Counted from the first letter of the stretch, positions 1 to 8,370 are shown. The stretch is 64,000 bases of DNA from an uncultured Eubacteriales bacterium (GCA_900549475.1 UROF01000012.1:1-64000), one strand, 5' to 3'. The notes: generated by a model not told the origin, from the letters alone. Translations and numbers: made by a program.

Positions 1-402
1 ATTGGGCTCCTTTCCTTGTTGGAATGGAGCTACCAACCTTACAACTATATTATACTATCAGCAGCCCCGGACAACAATGTTGCGAATGGTTATTGCCATC
101 TCTCATGCTGCCAAGAAATTGGTGCGTTTAATTTTTGCCTTGGAGAAATCCAGACAGCCATATTGTTCAGCAGCTTAAGTACAACTACCTGAATAGCCAG
201 CAGGGGCCTGACAAGACCTCAGCTTTGCTATACCTTTTTGAGCCATCTCTTTTTCACCACCACCATTCATTTTGAGGATTGACTTTTAATAGTTAATCTT
301 TCTTATTAGCTTTAAAAAAATTTATCATAACATAAATAAAATTAAAGTCAATAGAAATATAAAAATGATTTTTAGAAATATAAAAATGATTTTTAGAAAT
401 AA
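1..402. other. AT-rich non-coding edge segment
   Basis: No convincing gene is visible on either strand. The second half is much richer in A/T than the rest of the window. A small hairpin sits at 6-30 (10-bp arms with one mismatch, 5-base loop). The stretch ends in a 21-bp tandem repeat next to an abruptly GC-rich open frame that has lost its 5' end, so 402/403 looks like an insertion, deletion or assembly junction rather than a natural promoter region. It could be the end of a mobile element, but no transposase part is recognisable. Confidence 0.5.
352..400. repeat. 21-bp AT-rich tandem repeat, about 2.3 copies
   Basis: Two perfect 21-bp units lie at 352-372 and 373-393, followed by the first 7 bases of a third (394-400). 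The unit contains TAGAAATA and ATGATTTT. The repeat carries in-frame stops, so it is not part of the following coding sequence. It lies exactly at the composition break before the truncated binding-protein gene. Confidence 0.85.
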
Positions 403-1251
403 AGGCAGCTGCCATTTGGAGCCGCTGAGGAATCGTTCTCAAACACCGAGACAGAGTATGAGCTTGGCGATATAGTTTACTGCCTGTACATGAACGCCGA
501 TACGTTCGTCGACTGGGAGACGGGCACGGCCAGCTTCGACAGTCAGGAGTTTATCGACTATCTGAACTTTGCGGCCCAGTTCCCGGCGGAGTTCGATTAC
601 AGCACGTTCGATTGGAACGATTATCAGTCGGACTCCGTCCGTATGCGCAACGGCGATCAGCTGCTCTCGATGTACGGCACGATCTACGGCTTTGACGGCA
701 TCAACCAGAACTTTGCCGAGCTAGGCGGCGACCTCTGCTACATCGGCTTCCCGAGCGCGTCCGGCCACGACGGGAGCAGCTTCTCCGTCTCCGCGCCGAT
801 CGCCATGACGACGAAGTGCCGCGACAAGGACGGCGCGTGGAGCTTCATCGCCTCTGCCCTCACCGACGAGTATCAGGGCGACCAGTACTACTTCCCCATC
901 ACGAAGTCCGCATTTGACGCGCTGGCCGAAAAGGCGATGGAGAAGAACTATGAATACGACGAGAATGGCGACATCCTGCGCGATGAAAACGGCGAGCCGG
1001 TTGAGGCCAGCAAGGGCAGCTTCAGCTACGGTGACGGCCCGATGATCGAGGTCTACGCCATGACGCAGGAGCAATATGACACGGTCAACGGTCTCATCGA
1101 GAACACGAACCGCATCATGCGCTACGACCAGAGCCTGATGGAGATCATCAACGACGAGGCCGGTGCGTTCTTCGCCGGGGAAAAGACCGCCGAAGAGACC
1201 GCGCAGCTCATCCAGAACTGCGTCCAGCTCTACATGGCAGAGCAGGGCTGA
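403..1251 (+). pseudogene. ABC transporter extracellular solute-binding protein, 5'-truncated
   Basis: The open frame encodes about 282 residues and resembles the C-terminal two thirds of a family-1-type extracellular solute-binding protein (the periplasmic-binding fold that captures sugars or peptides for ABC importers). There is no signal peptide, no lipobox and no ribosome binding site at its left end. The first internal Met is at 490, but the frame continues upstream to 403 with coding-like composition and then meets stop codons of the AT-rich segment. This indicates loss of the N-terminus by insertion, deletion or a chimeric join. No permease genes follow. The gene ends at TGA 1251 just before a bidirectional terminator. 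The binding-protein call rests on overall sequence style, so family-level certainty is moderate. Confidence 0.65.
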
Positions 1252-1305
1252 GCGCAGCCTGCCCCCCGCTGCGGCTGCACCGCATCGCATTCCGAATGTC
1301 TCCAG

Positions 1306-1343
1306 GCGCAGAAAAGCCGGCTTTGCAGCCGGCTTTTCTGCGC
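1306..1343. terminator. Bidirectional intrinsic terminator
   Basis: A perfect 16-bp inverted repeat (arms 1306-1321 and 1328-1343, 6-base loop) carries an AAAA/TTTT tract inside each arm. It lies between the converging ends of the truncated binding-protein gene (+) and the nitroreductase gene (-). Confidence 0.85.
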
Positions 1344-1368
1344 TTTATATAGTATCCGCTCAATACAC

Positions 1369-1887
1369 TCAATCGTAGAGCACATGGTCGGCATTCGGCG
1401 TCTTTTCGCCGGGCACCGACGCATCGGTATAGCCGAGCGCGCAATGACCGATGCCGATATAGCCCTCGGGAATGCCCCACTTTTTCAGCAGCGCCTTTCC
1501 TTCCGCCGACTCGAACACCTCGCGTGCGCGGTGGATCCAGCAGGAGCTGACGCCGAGACTCTGCGCCGCAAGCATCATATAGCCGATCACAAGGCTGCCG
1601 TCCTCCACGCACGTATCCATGCTCCCGTCGCCGAGCACCACGCAGACGGCGGGCGCGCCGTAGAACGGATGGCCGCTGCTGCCGAGCACCGCGGCATTCA
1701 GCCGGTCGAGCTCGGCCAGTGTCTCCGGATTGCTGACGACCACAATTTTATACGGCTCCCGGCCGTGGGCGCTCGGGGCATAGGTCGCCGTGCGGACGAT
1801 CTCGTTCAAAACCGCCTCGTCCACCGGACGGTCGGTATAGCGCCGGACGCTCCGGCGGCTGAGAATGGTCTGAATGGTTTCATTCAT
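1369..1887 (-). CDS. Nitroreductase family protein
   Basis: The 172-residue protein has the N-terminal RRSVRRYTDRPV pattern typical of FMN-dependent nitroreductases, which reduce nitro compounds, quinones or flavins with NAD(P)H as cytoplasmic dimers. The SAHGREPYKIVVV segment fits the flavin-binding part of the fold. The start at 1887 has a GGAGGG Shine-Dalgarno 8 bases upstream. It is the last gene of a minus-strand operon, 18 bp after the upstream bicupin gene, and ends at the shared terminator at 1306-1343. The physiological substrate cannot be deduced. Its operon partners (aldo/keto reductase and cupins) suggest detoxification or small-molecule modification. Confidence 0.85.
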   Translation of the reverse strand: MNETIQTILSRRSVRRYTDRPVDEAVLNEIVRTATYAPSAHGREPYKIVVVSNPETLAELDRLNAAVLGSSGHPFYGAPAVCVVLGDGSMDTCVEDGSLVIGYMMLAAQSLGVSSCWIHRAREVFESAEGKALLKKWGIPEGYIGIGHCALGYTDASVPGEKTPNADHVLYD

Positions 1888-1905
1888 CGCGTTTTCCCTC
1901 CGTTT

Positions 1906-2610
1906 TCAGTTCTGCGCATCGTCCGCGCTGAGGCAGAACAGCCGAACCGGCTGTTCGCCGCGGTTTTCGATCTGATATTCGTCGCCCCGGAACAGGAACA
2001 GCTGCGTGCCCGCCGCAAGCCGCGCCTCCGGCACAGCGGAGACCGCCTCGCCGGAGACGACAAAGAAAAACATCTCCGACGCTTCGGCCCTCCCAGCCAG
2101 CGTCTTCCCGGGCAGGATCGTCAGCACCTCGCCGCGCACATCCTCCGTGCCGCAGCGCGCCGGCGTGAGCACCCGCTCGCGGCTGCCGAACGCCGTCTGC
2201 TCGCATGGAACAGATCCGGCCGGCACCACGCCGCGGATGGCGGGGCTTGACTGGCCGTCGTAAAAATAATTGATCAGCAGCATGTCCAGCTGCTCGCTGC
2301 CTGAAAAATTGCTGGTTCCATGCCAGCGGTTTTTCGTCAGATAGACGGTGTCGCCCGGCTCAATGTCATAGACGGTATCCGTGCCGTCCGGATTGCGCAG
2401 GAGCTGCTTGCCGTGCCCGCGCAGCACGTAGAAGATCTCGTCGCTGTCGTCATGGACGTGCGGGTCGTGAATGAGCTGGTCCATGCGGACGATGGCCGTG
2501 ACGCCGAATTTCCGTGCGTCAGCAGAGTCCGCCGTGGCCAGAAAGCAGAGATAGCCGCCCCAGTCGCGGAGCTGAAACCGGTCTTCCGCCTGTGAAAAAA
2601 GATACTGCAT
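1906..2610 (-). CDS. Bicupin domain protein (paralogue 1)
   Basis: The 234-residue protein has two beta-barrel cupin segments. The N-terminal one (about residues 40-115) carries a histidine-rich metal-binding pattern, PHVHDDSDE followed by a downstream NRWHGTSN histidine, as in cupin motifs 1 and 2. The C-terminal barrel (about 160-230) lacks an obvious His cluster. It is a clear paralogue of the adjacent 2625-3287 product (shared F-DG-S linker, Y-DGQS, LTPA-CG). The start at 2610 is preceded by an AGGAGCGG site. Cupins of this type can be isomerases, dioxygenases or binding proteins, so no reaction is assigned. It sits 14 bp downstream of its paralogue and 18 bp upstream of the nitroreductase. 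Confidence 0.8.
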   Translation of the reverse strand: MQYLFSQAEDRFQLRDWGGYLCFLATADSADARKFGVTAIVRMDQLIHDPHVHDDSDEIFYVLRGHGKQLLRNPDGTDTVYDIEPGDTVYLTKNRWHGTSNFSGSEQLDMLLINYFYDGQSSPAIRGVVPAGSVPCEQTAFGSRERVLTPARCGTEDVRGEVLTILPGKTLAGRAEASEMFFFVVSGEAVSAVPEARLAAGTQLFLFRGDEYQIENRGEQPVRLFCLSADDAQN

Positions 2611-2624
2611 CCGTTCCGCTCCTG

Positions 2625-3287
2625 TCAGTCCGCCTGCATGCAGAACAGGCGCAGCGGCGCGTCAGACGTGTTTTCAACGGAACATGCCTCGCCTTTGGTG
2701 AAGAAGGCCAGCGCATGGGCCGGGAGCGCCTCGCCATTGACCTTGCCCTCGCCGGAAATGGCAAACACAAAGCCCTCTTTGCGCATCATGGAGATCTGCA
2801 CAGTCTGGCCGGGTGCGACCGTCAGGCTTTCGCCGTTCACAGTGCTGCTGCCGCAGGTGGCCGGCGTGAGGATGTTCTGCGCCGTGCTGCACGCGCCGGG
2901 CAGGAAGCCCTTGACGTGGACATCGGACTGGCCGTCGTAGAAATAGTTGATGATGAACAGCTCGAGATCGTCCGTCTTCGAGAGGTTGTCCGTGCGGTGG
3001 ACGCGGTTTTTCGCAATGTAGAGCAGATCGTCCGGATGGAGGTCGTAGCGGATCTCCGTGCCGTCCTCTTCCTGGAACAGCTGGCTGCCCTCGCCGTTCA
3101 GAACCAGGATGATCTCGTCGCAGTCGTCGTGCGTGTGGGTGGAGTGCGTCAGTCCCTGTCCCATGCGGAGCACGGCCGTCACGCCGAGCAGCTTGCTCTG
3201 CGCGCTTTCCTCCGTGGCGAGGAAGCACATTCTGCCGCCCCAGGGACGCACCTCAAATTTCTGATCTTCCGTGTAAAATACCTTCAT
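2625..3287 (-). CDS. Bicupin domain protein (paralogue 2)
   Basis: The 220-residue cytoplasmic protein has two cupin barrels. The N-terminal domain shows the metal-site pattern THTHDDCDE with a later NRVHRTDN histidine; the C-terminal domain looks non-catalytic. It shares length, domain order and many motifs with the next gene downstream, so the pair probably arose by duplication and may form hetero-oligomers or act on related substrates. The start at 3287 has AAGGAGCG upstream. It lies 28 bp after the aldo/keto reductase stop and is presumably co-transcribed from the promoter at 4220-4247. Function is not assigned. Confidence 0.8.
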   Translation of the reverse strand: MKVFYTEDQKFEVRPWGGRMCFLATEESAQSKLLGVTAVLRMGQGLTHSTHTHDDCDEIILVLNGEGSQLFQEEDGTEIRYDLHPDDLLYIAKNRVHRTDNLSKTDDLELFIINYFYDGQSDVHVKGFLPGACSTAQNILTPATCGSSTVNGESLTVAPGQTVQISMMRKEGFVFAISGEGKVNGEALPAHALAFFTKGEACSVENTSDAPLRLFCMQAD

Positions 3288-3315
3288 CGTCTCGCTCCTT
3301 TTTCAATTTTTCCGT

Positions 3316-4179
3316 TCAGCGGTTTTCTGCTTCCAGCTCCGGGGCCCAGCGCTCAAAATCCGGGTGCTTGCCAGACCAGCCCGCCTGCGGCAGCGTCGCC
3401 AGGCGGGAGAAATCTTCTTCGGAGAGTGTAAAGTTGAAAACGTCCAGATTTTCCAGCATCCGCGCCCGGGACGAGGATTTCGGCAGCGGCAGCACGCCGC
3501 TTTGCAGCGCAAAGCGGATACACAGCTGCGCCGGGCTTTTGCCGTAGCGCGCGCCCATCTCCCGCAGCAGCGGCAGACACAGCAGCCTGCCACGCCCGAT
3601 CGGGCTCCAGCCCTCCAGCACGATGCCGTTTTTGCGGCAGAACTCCGTCACATAGGGCTGCGTATAGCCGGGGTGGAACTCAATTTCATTGACCATCGGC
3701 CGGATATTGGCCGATGCAAACAGATTCAGCAGGTGGTGCGGCAGAAAATTCGACACGCCGACGGCGCGCAGGACACCCTCGTCATACAGCCGCTCCATGG
3801 CGCGCCACGTGTCGCGGTCGAGCTGCCGCCAGGCGTCGCTGTGCCGCTCCTCCGCGGGCCAATGGATCAGATAGAGATCGAGATAGTCGGTTTTCAGGCG
3901 GCGCATAGACTGCTCTGCGTGATAGAGCAGCCGGTCGTACCCGAGATCGTTCTGCGGGACCTTGGACGCCAGAAACAGCGTCTTCCGCGGCACGCCGGAC
4001 GCCTCGATCGCCGCGCCGAGCATCTCCTCATTGCGGTAGAGCACCGCCGTATCAAAGCTGCGGTAGCCGCAGCGCAGCGCCTCTTCCAGTACGGACTGTC
4101 CCAGCTCGTCGGTCGCATGATACGTGCCGAAACCGATCATCGGAATGCGGACGCCATTGGAAAGTACAGCATCATTCAC
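3316..4179 (-). CDS. Aldo/keto reductase
   Basis: From GTG 4179 the product is 287 residues, the usual length for this family of NADPH-dependent TIM-barrel carbonyl reductases. The catalytic tetrad is visible: Asp43 (FDTA), Tyr48 (VLYRNE), Lys73 (ASKVP) and His106 (LIHWP). The N-terminal NGVRIPMIGFGT and the VGVSNF segment are also family signatures. GTG 4179 is preferred because an AAAAGGA site lies 11 bases upstream and homologues begin close to this point; an upstream in-frame ATG would add about 40 untypical residues. It is the first gene of the minus-strand operon with the bicupins and nitroreductase, divergent from the 4442 gene. Confidence 0.9.
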   Translation of the reverse strand: MNDAVLSNGVRIPMIGFGTYHATDELGQSVLEEALRCGYRSFDTAVLYRNEEMLGAAIEASGVPRKTLFLASKVPQNDLGYDRLLYHAEQSMRRLKTDYLDLYLIHWPAEERHSDAWRQLDRDTWRAMERLYDEGVLRAVGVSNFLPHHLLNLFASANIRPMVNEIEFHPGYTQPYVTEFCRKNGIVLEGWSPIGRGRLLCLPLLREMGARYGKSPAQLCIRFALQSGVLPLPKSSSRARMLENLDVFNFTLSEEDFSRLATLPQAGWSGKHPDFERWAPELEAENR

Positions 4180-4219
4180 AAATATCACGATCCTTTTCGG
4201 GCAATGTTTGTTCTGTTTC

Positions 4220-4247
4220 AGGATACCACATTCCTCTGGAATTGCAA
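4220..4247 (-). promoter_or_regulatory. Candidate promoter of the reductase/cupin operon
   Basis: Reading the minus strand, TTGCAA (4242-4247) and TATCCT (4220-4225) are separated by 16 bases and lie about 40 bases upstream of the aldo/keto reductase start. The placement in a divergent intergenic region supports the call; it rests on pattern matching only. Confidence 0.5.
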
Positions 4248-4323
4248 ATATTGAAAATAATTGCAGGAATGCTGCGGCAAAGTCCTGTGCAGGGCGCACA
4301 AACGGCGGGGAATGCAGTGCAGA

Positions 4324-4376
4324 AGCGGAAGATTCTGAAAAAATATGCTGTAGCGGAAGATTCTGAAAAAATATGC
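4324..4376. repeat. Tandem 25-bp repeat in divergent promoter region, candidate operator
   Basis: Two identical 25-bp units (4324-4348 and 4352-4376, period 28 bp) start AGCGGAAGATTCTG and end with an A-run and TATGC. They sit between the two divergent promoters and end 5 bases before the -35 box of the 4442 gene. A 28-bp period is not quite three helical turns. Direct repeats placed like this often bind a regulator cooperatively; the SorC-type regulator encoded at 5704-6729 is the nearest candidate. Regulation is inferred. Confidence 0.6.
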
Positions 4377-4380
4377 ACTA

Positions 4381-4410
4381 TTGACAAGTCTCACAGCAGG
4401 CATATAGAAT
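4381..4410 (+). promoter_or_regulatory. Sigma-A-type promoter for the 4442 gene
   Basis: A perfect TTGACA at 4381-4386 is followed after 18 bases by TAGAAT (4405-4410), five of six matches to the consensus -10. The coding start lies 32 bases further on with a GAGGTG ribosome binding site. The tandem repeats at 4324-4376 abut it. Confidence 0.7.
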
Positions 4411-4441
4411 AGTAATAATATTTTTTGAGAGGTGCTGCTCT

Positions 4442-5659
4442 ATGAACCGTCCCCGCATCGCGGTAATGGGTACGTTTGACACCAAAGCGGAAGAATATCA
4501 GTACATCATCGACCGGATCGGCCAGCTTGGCGCAGATGTGCTGACCATCGACGTCAGCACGCGCGACACGGCCGTGCTGCGCGGCGAATACGGCTGCCGG
4601 GAGATTGCGCAGTACGCCGGCAGCACCTATGCGCTGCTGACCAGCGGCACGCGGGCCGAGTCCATGGCCATCATCATGGAGGGCGCGACGAAGCTGGTGC
4701 GCCAGCTGTTGCAGGAGGGCCGGATCCAGGGCCTTGTCAGCATCGGCGGCAGCGGCGGAACGACGCTCGCCACGCATGTGATGCGCGCGCTGCCGATCGG
4801 CTTCCCGAAGGTCATCGCCACGACGCAGGCATGCAGCGACAAACTGCCCGGCTTCATCAGCGGCAAGGATATCATCGTCATCAACTCCGTGGTCGACGTG
4901 TCCGGCCTGAACTCCATCATTTCGCACGTCTATGACGAGGCGGCGGGCGCCGTGGTCGGCGCGGCGCTGGCCTATATGCCGCACCCGGCGGACAAGCCCC
5001 GCATCGCCATCTCCATGTACGGCATTACGACGCCCTGCGTCGTCCACGCGGCAAAATATCTCGAAGCGCGCGGCTATGAACCGATCATCTTCCACGCCAA
5101 CGGCGCCGGCGGCAAAGCCATGAAAACGCTCATCGCCGAGGGCATGTTCCAGGGCGTGCTGGATATCACCACGGCAGAGGTTGGCGCCTATGTGCTGGAC
5201 GCGGAATCCTCCTCCGCCGGCGAGGACCGGCTGGACGCGGCCGTGCTGGCCGGTCTGCCGCAGGTCGTCTCGGTCGGCGGCATGGACGTCATCGGTATCC
5301 GTGTCGACCAGCTCCACACCAAATTCCAGGGCTACAAGCCCTATTCCCACAACGACAAGCCGGACATGATCCGAACCAAACCGGAAGACGGCATCCGCAT
5401 CGGCCAGTTCATGTGCCGGCATCTGAACAACAGCATCGCGCCCTGCGCGATTTATCTGCCCATCCGCAGCCTCTCCTCGCTGGACGCCGCGGGCGGCCAG
5501 ACGTGCGACGACGAAGCGCGCCGGCTGCTCTACGAATCCATCAGCCAGAATGCCGGCCCGGCGGTCGATGTGGTGGAGATGGACTGCGACATCAACGACC
5601 CGGCCTTCGCCGAGGCCATGGCTGAGCGGCTGTGCTGTATGCTGGAGGCGAAAAAATAA
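4442..5659 (+). CDS. Tm-1-like ATP-binding protein (UPF0261 family)
   Basis: The 405-residue protein matches the UPF0261/Tm-1-like family in length and in its opening IAVMGTFDTKAEEYQYI segment and the VSIGGSGGTT and GVLDITTAEVG segments. In plants the homologous N-terminal half of Tm-1 binds ATP and is fused to a TIM-barrel half of the same family as the protein encoded here at 12785-13600. In bacteria the two occur as separate, often linked genes whose chemistry is unknown. Finding both in one cluster with a dedicated ABC importer supports a shared catabolic role. The gene has its own promoter, and the SorC regulator follows 44 bp downstream. Confidence 0.85.
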   Translation: MNRPRIAVMGTFDTKAEEYQYIIDRIGQLGADVLTIDVSTRDTAVLRGEYGCREIAQYAGSTYALLTSGTRAESMAIIMEGATKLVRQLLQEGRIQGLVSIGGSGGTTLATHVMRALPIGFPKVIATTQACSDKLPGFISGKDIIVINSVVDVSGLNSIISHVYDEAAGAVVGAALAYMPHPADKPRIAISMYGITTPCVVHAAKYLEARGYEPIIFHANGAGGKAMKTLIAEGMFQGVLDITTAEVGAYVLDAESSSAGEDRLDAAVLAGLPQVVSVGGMDVIGIRVDQLHTKFQGYKPYSHNDKPDMIRTKPEDGIRIGQFMCRHLNNSIAPCAIYLPIRSLSSLDAAGGQTCDDEARRLLYESISQNAGPAVDVVEMDCDINDPAFAEAMAERLCCMLEAKK

Positions 5660-5703
5660 GCCTGCCGGCGGAAGACTGCAATCAAAAACAGGAGGGGAAC
5701 GCC

Positions 5704-6729
5704 ATGAGCTATCAGCCGCAATACTATGATTCGAATATCTTCATGCAGTCCACAAACCTGATTTTGAAGGCGGCAGACCTCTATTACAATCAGGGCATGC
5801 GGCAGCAGGAGATCTCCGAGCAGCTTGAGATCTCCGTCTCCACTGTCTCGCGGCTGCTGAAAAAGGCGAAGGAGCAGGAGATTGTCCGCTTCACCATCGA
5901 CCAGAAATATCTGGAATGCCTGACGCTGGAGGAAGAGCTCTGCCGGCGCTACGGCCTGCGCGAGGTCATCGTTGCGCCGATCCCGGCCGAGAGTACGGAG
6001 CTGCGGCTGGAGGAAAAGAAGAAGATCGTCGCGCTCGAGGGCGCGCGCTATTTGCAGCGCGTTGTGAGCGACCACGACGTCATCGGCGTAGCCTACGGCG
6101 AGACGGTCTGGTATGTCTACAACTACCTCAATCCCTGTCAGCGCCACTATTCACAGTTCATCACGCTGCACGGCGTGCTGGAGCATGAGACGAACCGGCT
6201 GGACGGTTCCTGGCTGGTGCCGCGCATTGCCAAGGCGTTCGGTGGAAAATCCTACACGATCAACTGCAAGGGCCTGCAGAGCAGCCGCGAGGATGTGCTG
6301 CGCTCACTGAGCGAACCGGACATCTGCCGCGTGTTCGAGCAGTTCCCGAAGATCACGGTCTCCATCAGCGGCGTCGGCCTGGTCGACGTCCATGCCCGGC
6401 AGGAGACTGTCCTGCTGCGCGGCAACTTCATGTCGCCCGACGCGAAGCGGGCCGTGCAGGAGTCGGACGCCTGCTGCGACCTGATGCTGCGCTTCCTCAA
6501 CTCCCACGGGCAGGAGTGCGACACGCCGATGCGCTCGCGCGTCGTCGGCATTCCGCTGGAGAGCTACCGGCGGATCCCGAACAAGATCATCGTCGCCGCC
6601 GGGGCCGAGAAATGGCCCGCGGTTCTGGCGCTGCTGTGCGGACGGCTGGTCGACACGCTGATCGTCGACCAGAACCTGGCGCGCAAGGTTTATCAGGCCG
6701 ATCCGGTACAGGGAGAATCTGAACGCTGA
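5704..6729 (+). CDS. SorC/DeoR-type sugar-binding transcriptional regulator
   Basis: From ATG 5704 the protein has 341 residues. A helix-turn-helix lies at about residues 31-55 (RQQEISEQLEISVSTVSRLL), followed by a large effector-binding domain of the SorC type with phosphosugar-isomerase-like fold (IGVAYGET, ISGVG and VAAGAEKWPAVLALLCGRLVDTL-like C-terminal helix). Such regulators bind a phosphorylated sugar or related ligand and control nearby catabolic operons. AGGAGGGG just upstream fixes the start; an in-frame ATG at 5632 lies inside the previous gene. Likely operators are the 4324-4376 tandem repeat and the 6967-6985 palindrome. The ligand is unknown. Confidence 0.88.
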   Translation: MSYQPQYYDSNIFMQSTNLILKAADLYYNQGMRQQEISEQLEISVSTVSRLLKKAKEQEIVRFTIDQKYLECLTLEEELCRRYGLREVIVAPIPAESTELRLEEKKKIVALEGARYLQRVVSDHDVIGVAYGETVWYVYNYLNPCQRHYSQFITLHGVLEHETNRLDGSWLVPRIAKAFGGKSYTINCKGLQSSREDVLRSLSEPDICRVFEQFPKITVSISGVGLVDVHARQETVLLRGNFMSPDAKRAVQESDACCDLMLRFLNSHGQECDTPMRSRVVGIPLESYRRIPNKIIVAAGAEKWPAVLALLCGRLVDTLIVDQNLARKVYQADPVQGESER

Positions 6730-6771
6730 CGGTGCGCCGGCAATTTTCAGATTCGCGCCGCAAACAATAAC

Positions 6772-6834
6772 GCAGACTGCAATGAGGCCGCTGCGGGACT
6801 TTCCGTCAACATGCACGGAAGGCCCCGCAGTCTG
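6772..6834 (+). terminator. Extended hairpin after the regulator gene
   Basis: Main arms 6791-6806 and 6815-6830 pair with few mismatches, and outer bases GCAGACTGC/GCAGTCTG (6772-6780 and 6827-6834) offer an alternative longer pairing. A T-rich stretch follows (to about 6850). It probably ends the UPF0261-regulator transcript before the importer genes. Confidence 0.6.
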
Positions 6835-6926
6835 TATATTTATGCCTTTTTGAGATAGTCGAACCGTCAAATTAGATAAAAGTACGCCGAATTTCGCGTC
6901 GAAAAGTAGTGAAAATACTTTCAATA

Positions 6927-6985
6927 TAGACACTGCGGCGAAAAAGGCCTTATTATAGCAGCATAAATTGTGCAACCCGCACAAT
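6927..6985 (+). promoter_or_regulatory. Promoter with perfect operator-like palindrome
   Basis: TAGACA (6927-6932) and TATTAT (6951-6956) are spaced by 18 bases. Immediately downstream, 6967-6985 is a perfect inverted repeat with 7-bp arms, ATTGTGC and GCACAAT, around a 5-base spacer. A palindrome at this position, covering about +4 to +22, is well placed for a repressor controlling the importer operon that starts at 7015. The cluster's SorC-type regulator is the obvious candidate. Confidence 0.6.
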
Positions 6986-7014
6986 GGAAAATACAAATGG
7001 AGGATGGAACAAAA

Positions 7015-8355
7015 ATGAAAAAACAAGCACTCAGATGGATCGCACTTGTTCTGGCTCTCGTGATGAGCCTGTCGCTCGCTGCCTGTTCTTCCATGCAGGA
7101 CACCGTTGCAAACGACACCAACGGCACTCCCGCAGCCGATACCGCCGCGGATACCCAGACACCCTCCGCATCCGGCGACGACACCAACGTCGTCAAGATC
7201 GGCCTGATGCTGCAGCTTTCCGGTTCCAGCCCCGCCGACAGCGAAGAACTGCTCAAGGGCTGCCAGAAGATCGCAGACATCATCAACAACGAAACCGATT
7301 ATAACCTGCCCCTTGCCGCCACGGCCGGCCTGCCGAACCTGAACGGTGCGAAGATCGAGATCGTCGTCGGCGACGCCGCCACCAACGACGCGGCCATGTC
7401 CGAATGCCAGCGCCTCATCACCGAGGAAGGCGTCGCGGGCTTTGCCGGCATCCTCGGCAGCTCCGGCGTCAAGGTCTGCGCGACTGCGTTTGAAAAGTAC
7501 GGCATCCCCTACGTCACGAACGCCTCTTCCCCGTCCCTGACAACCTCGGGTTATGAGTACCTCGTCCGCATTTTCCCGGACGACAGCCTGTACTGCAGAA
7601 GCATGTTCGAAATGATCGACAAGATGAACAAAGAGCAGGACGCCGGCATCAAAACCATTGCCCTCTGCTCGGAAGACAGCGAATTCGGCGTGAACATCGA
7701 CACCATTGAGGCCGACCTCGCCGCAGAATACGGCCTGGAGCTCGTTGAGCACATCAGCTACTCCGCCTCCGCCACCAACGTCACAAGCGAAGTTCTGAAG
7801 CTGAAGGCCGCCGACGCCGACGTCGTCATGTTCTCGTCCTACACAGCTGACGCCATCCTGTTCATGCAGACGTTCAAGGAGCAGAACTACTATCCGAAGA
7901 TGCTCGTCGGTCAGCGCGGCGGCTTCAGCCGTACCGAGATGTTCCAGACCGTCCCCGAAGCCATGCAGTATGTCTATAACACCTGCGCCTGGGCTTCCGA
8001 CCTCGATCAGCCCAACGTGCAGCTGATGTGCGACCTCTATCAGGAAGCCACCGGCAACCCCGCACAGGAAGGTCCGATGCGCGCCATGACCGACTTCTAC
8101 ACGCTCTGCCTCGCCATCAATCAGGCTGGCAGCACCGATCCTGACGCCATCATGGAGCAGTACCGCGCCGGCATTGAGATCCCCGCTGACCAGAAGTGGA
8201 TCCCCGTCGACGTCAAGATCGACGAAAACGGCCAGAACCTCGAAGCCAGCACCCTCGTGCTGCAGGCGTTCGATGGCGTCTACAAGACCGTCTATCCGTT
8301 CGACGTTGCAAGCACCGATTACGTCTACCCCGTCCCTGGCTGGAGCGAGCGATAA
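7015..8355 (+). CDS. ABC transporter substrate-binding lipoprotein, branched-chain amino acid type
   Basis: From ATG 7015 (TGGAGG 11 bases upstream) the 446-residue precursor has a signal peptide ending in a lipobox, LAAC with lipidation at Cys24, then a D/T/A-rich linker. The mature part has the type-I periplasmic binding fold of LivJ/LivK proteins (VVKIGLMLQLSGSSP, ITEEGVAGFAGILGSSG, IALCSEDSEFG). These lipoproteins deliver substrate to LivHMGF-type permeases, which follow directly. The family takes amino acids but also urea, amides, aromatics and other organic acids, so the ligand is best sought from the neighbouring enzymes. Confidence 0.9.
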   Translation: MKKQALRWIALVLALVMSLSLAACSSMQDTVANDTNGTPAADTAADTQTPSASGDDTNVVKIGLMLQLSGSSPADSEELLKGCQKIADIINNETDYNLPLAATAGLPNLNGAKIEIVVGDAATNDAAMSECQRLITEEGVAGFAGILGSSGVKVCATAFEKYGIPYVTNASSPSLTTSGYEYLVRIFPDDSLYCRSMFEMIDKMNKEQDAGIKTIALCSEDSEFGVNIDTIEADLAAEYGLELVEHISYSASATNVTSEVLKLKAADADVVMFSSYTADAILFMQTFKEQNYYPKMLVGQRGGFSRTEMFQTVPEAMQYVYNTCAWASDLDQPNVQLMCDLYQEATGNPAQEGPMRAMTDFYTLCLAINQAGSTDPDAIMEQYRAGIEIPADQKWIPVDVKIDENGQNLEASTLVLQAFDGVYKTVYPFDVASTDYVYPVPGWSER

Positions 8356-8370
8356 TTCCGGAGGTACGCT

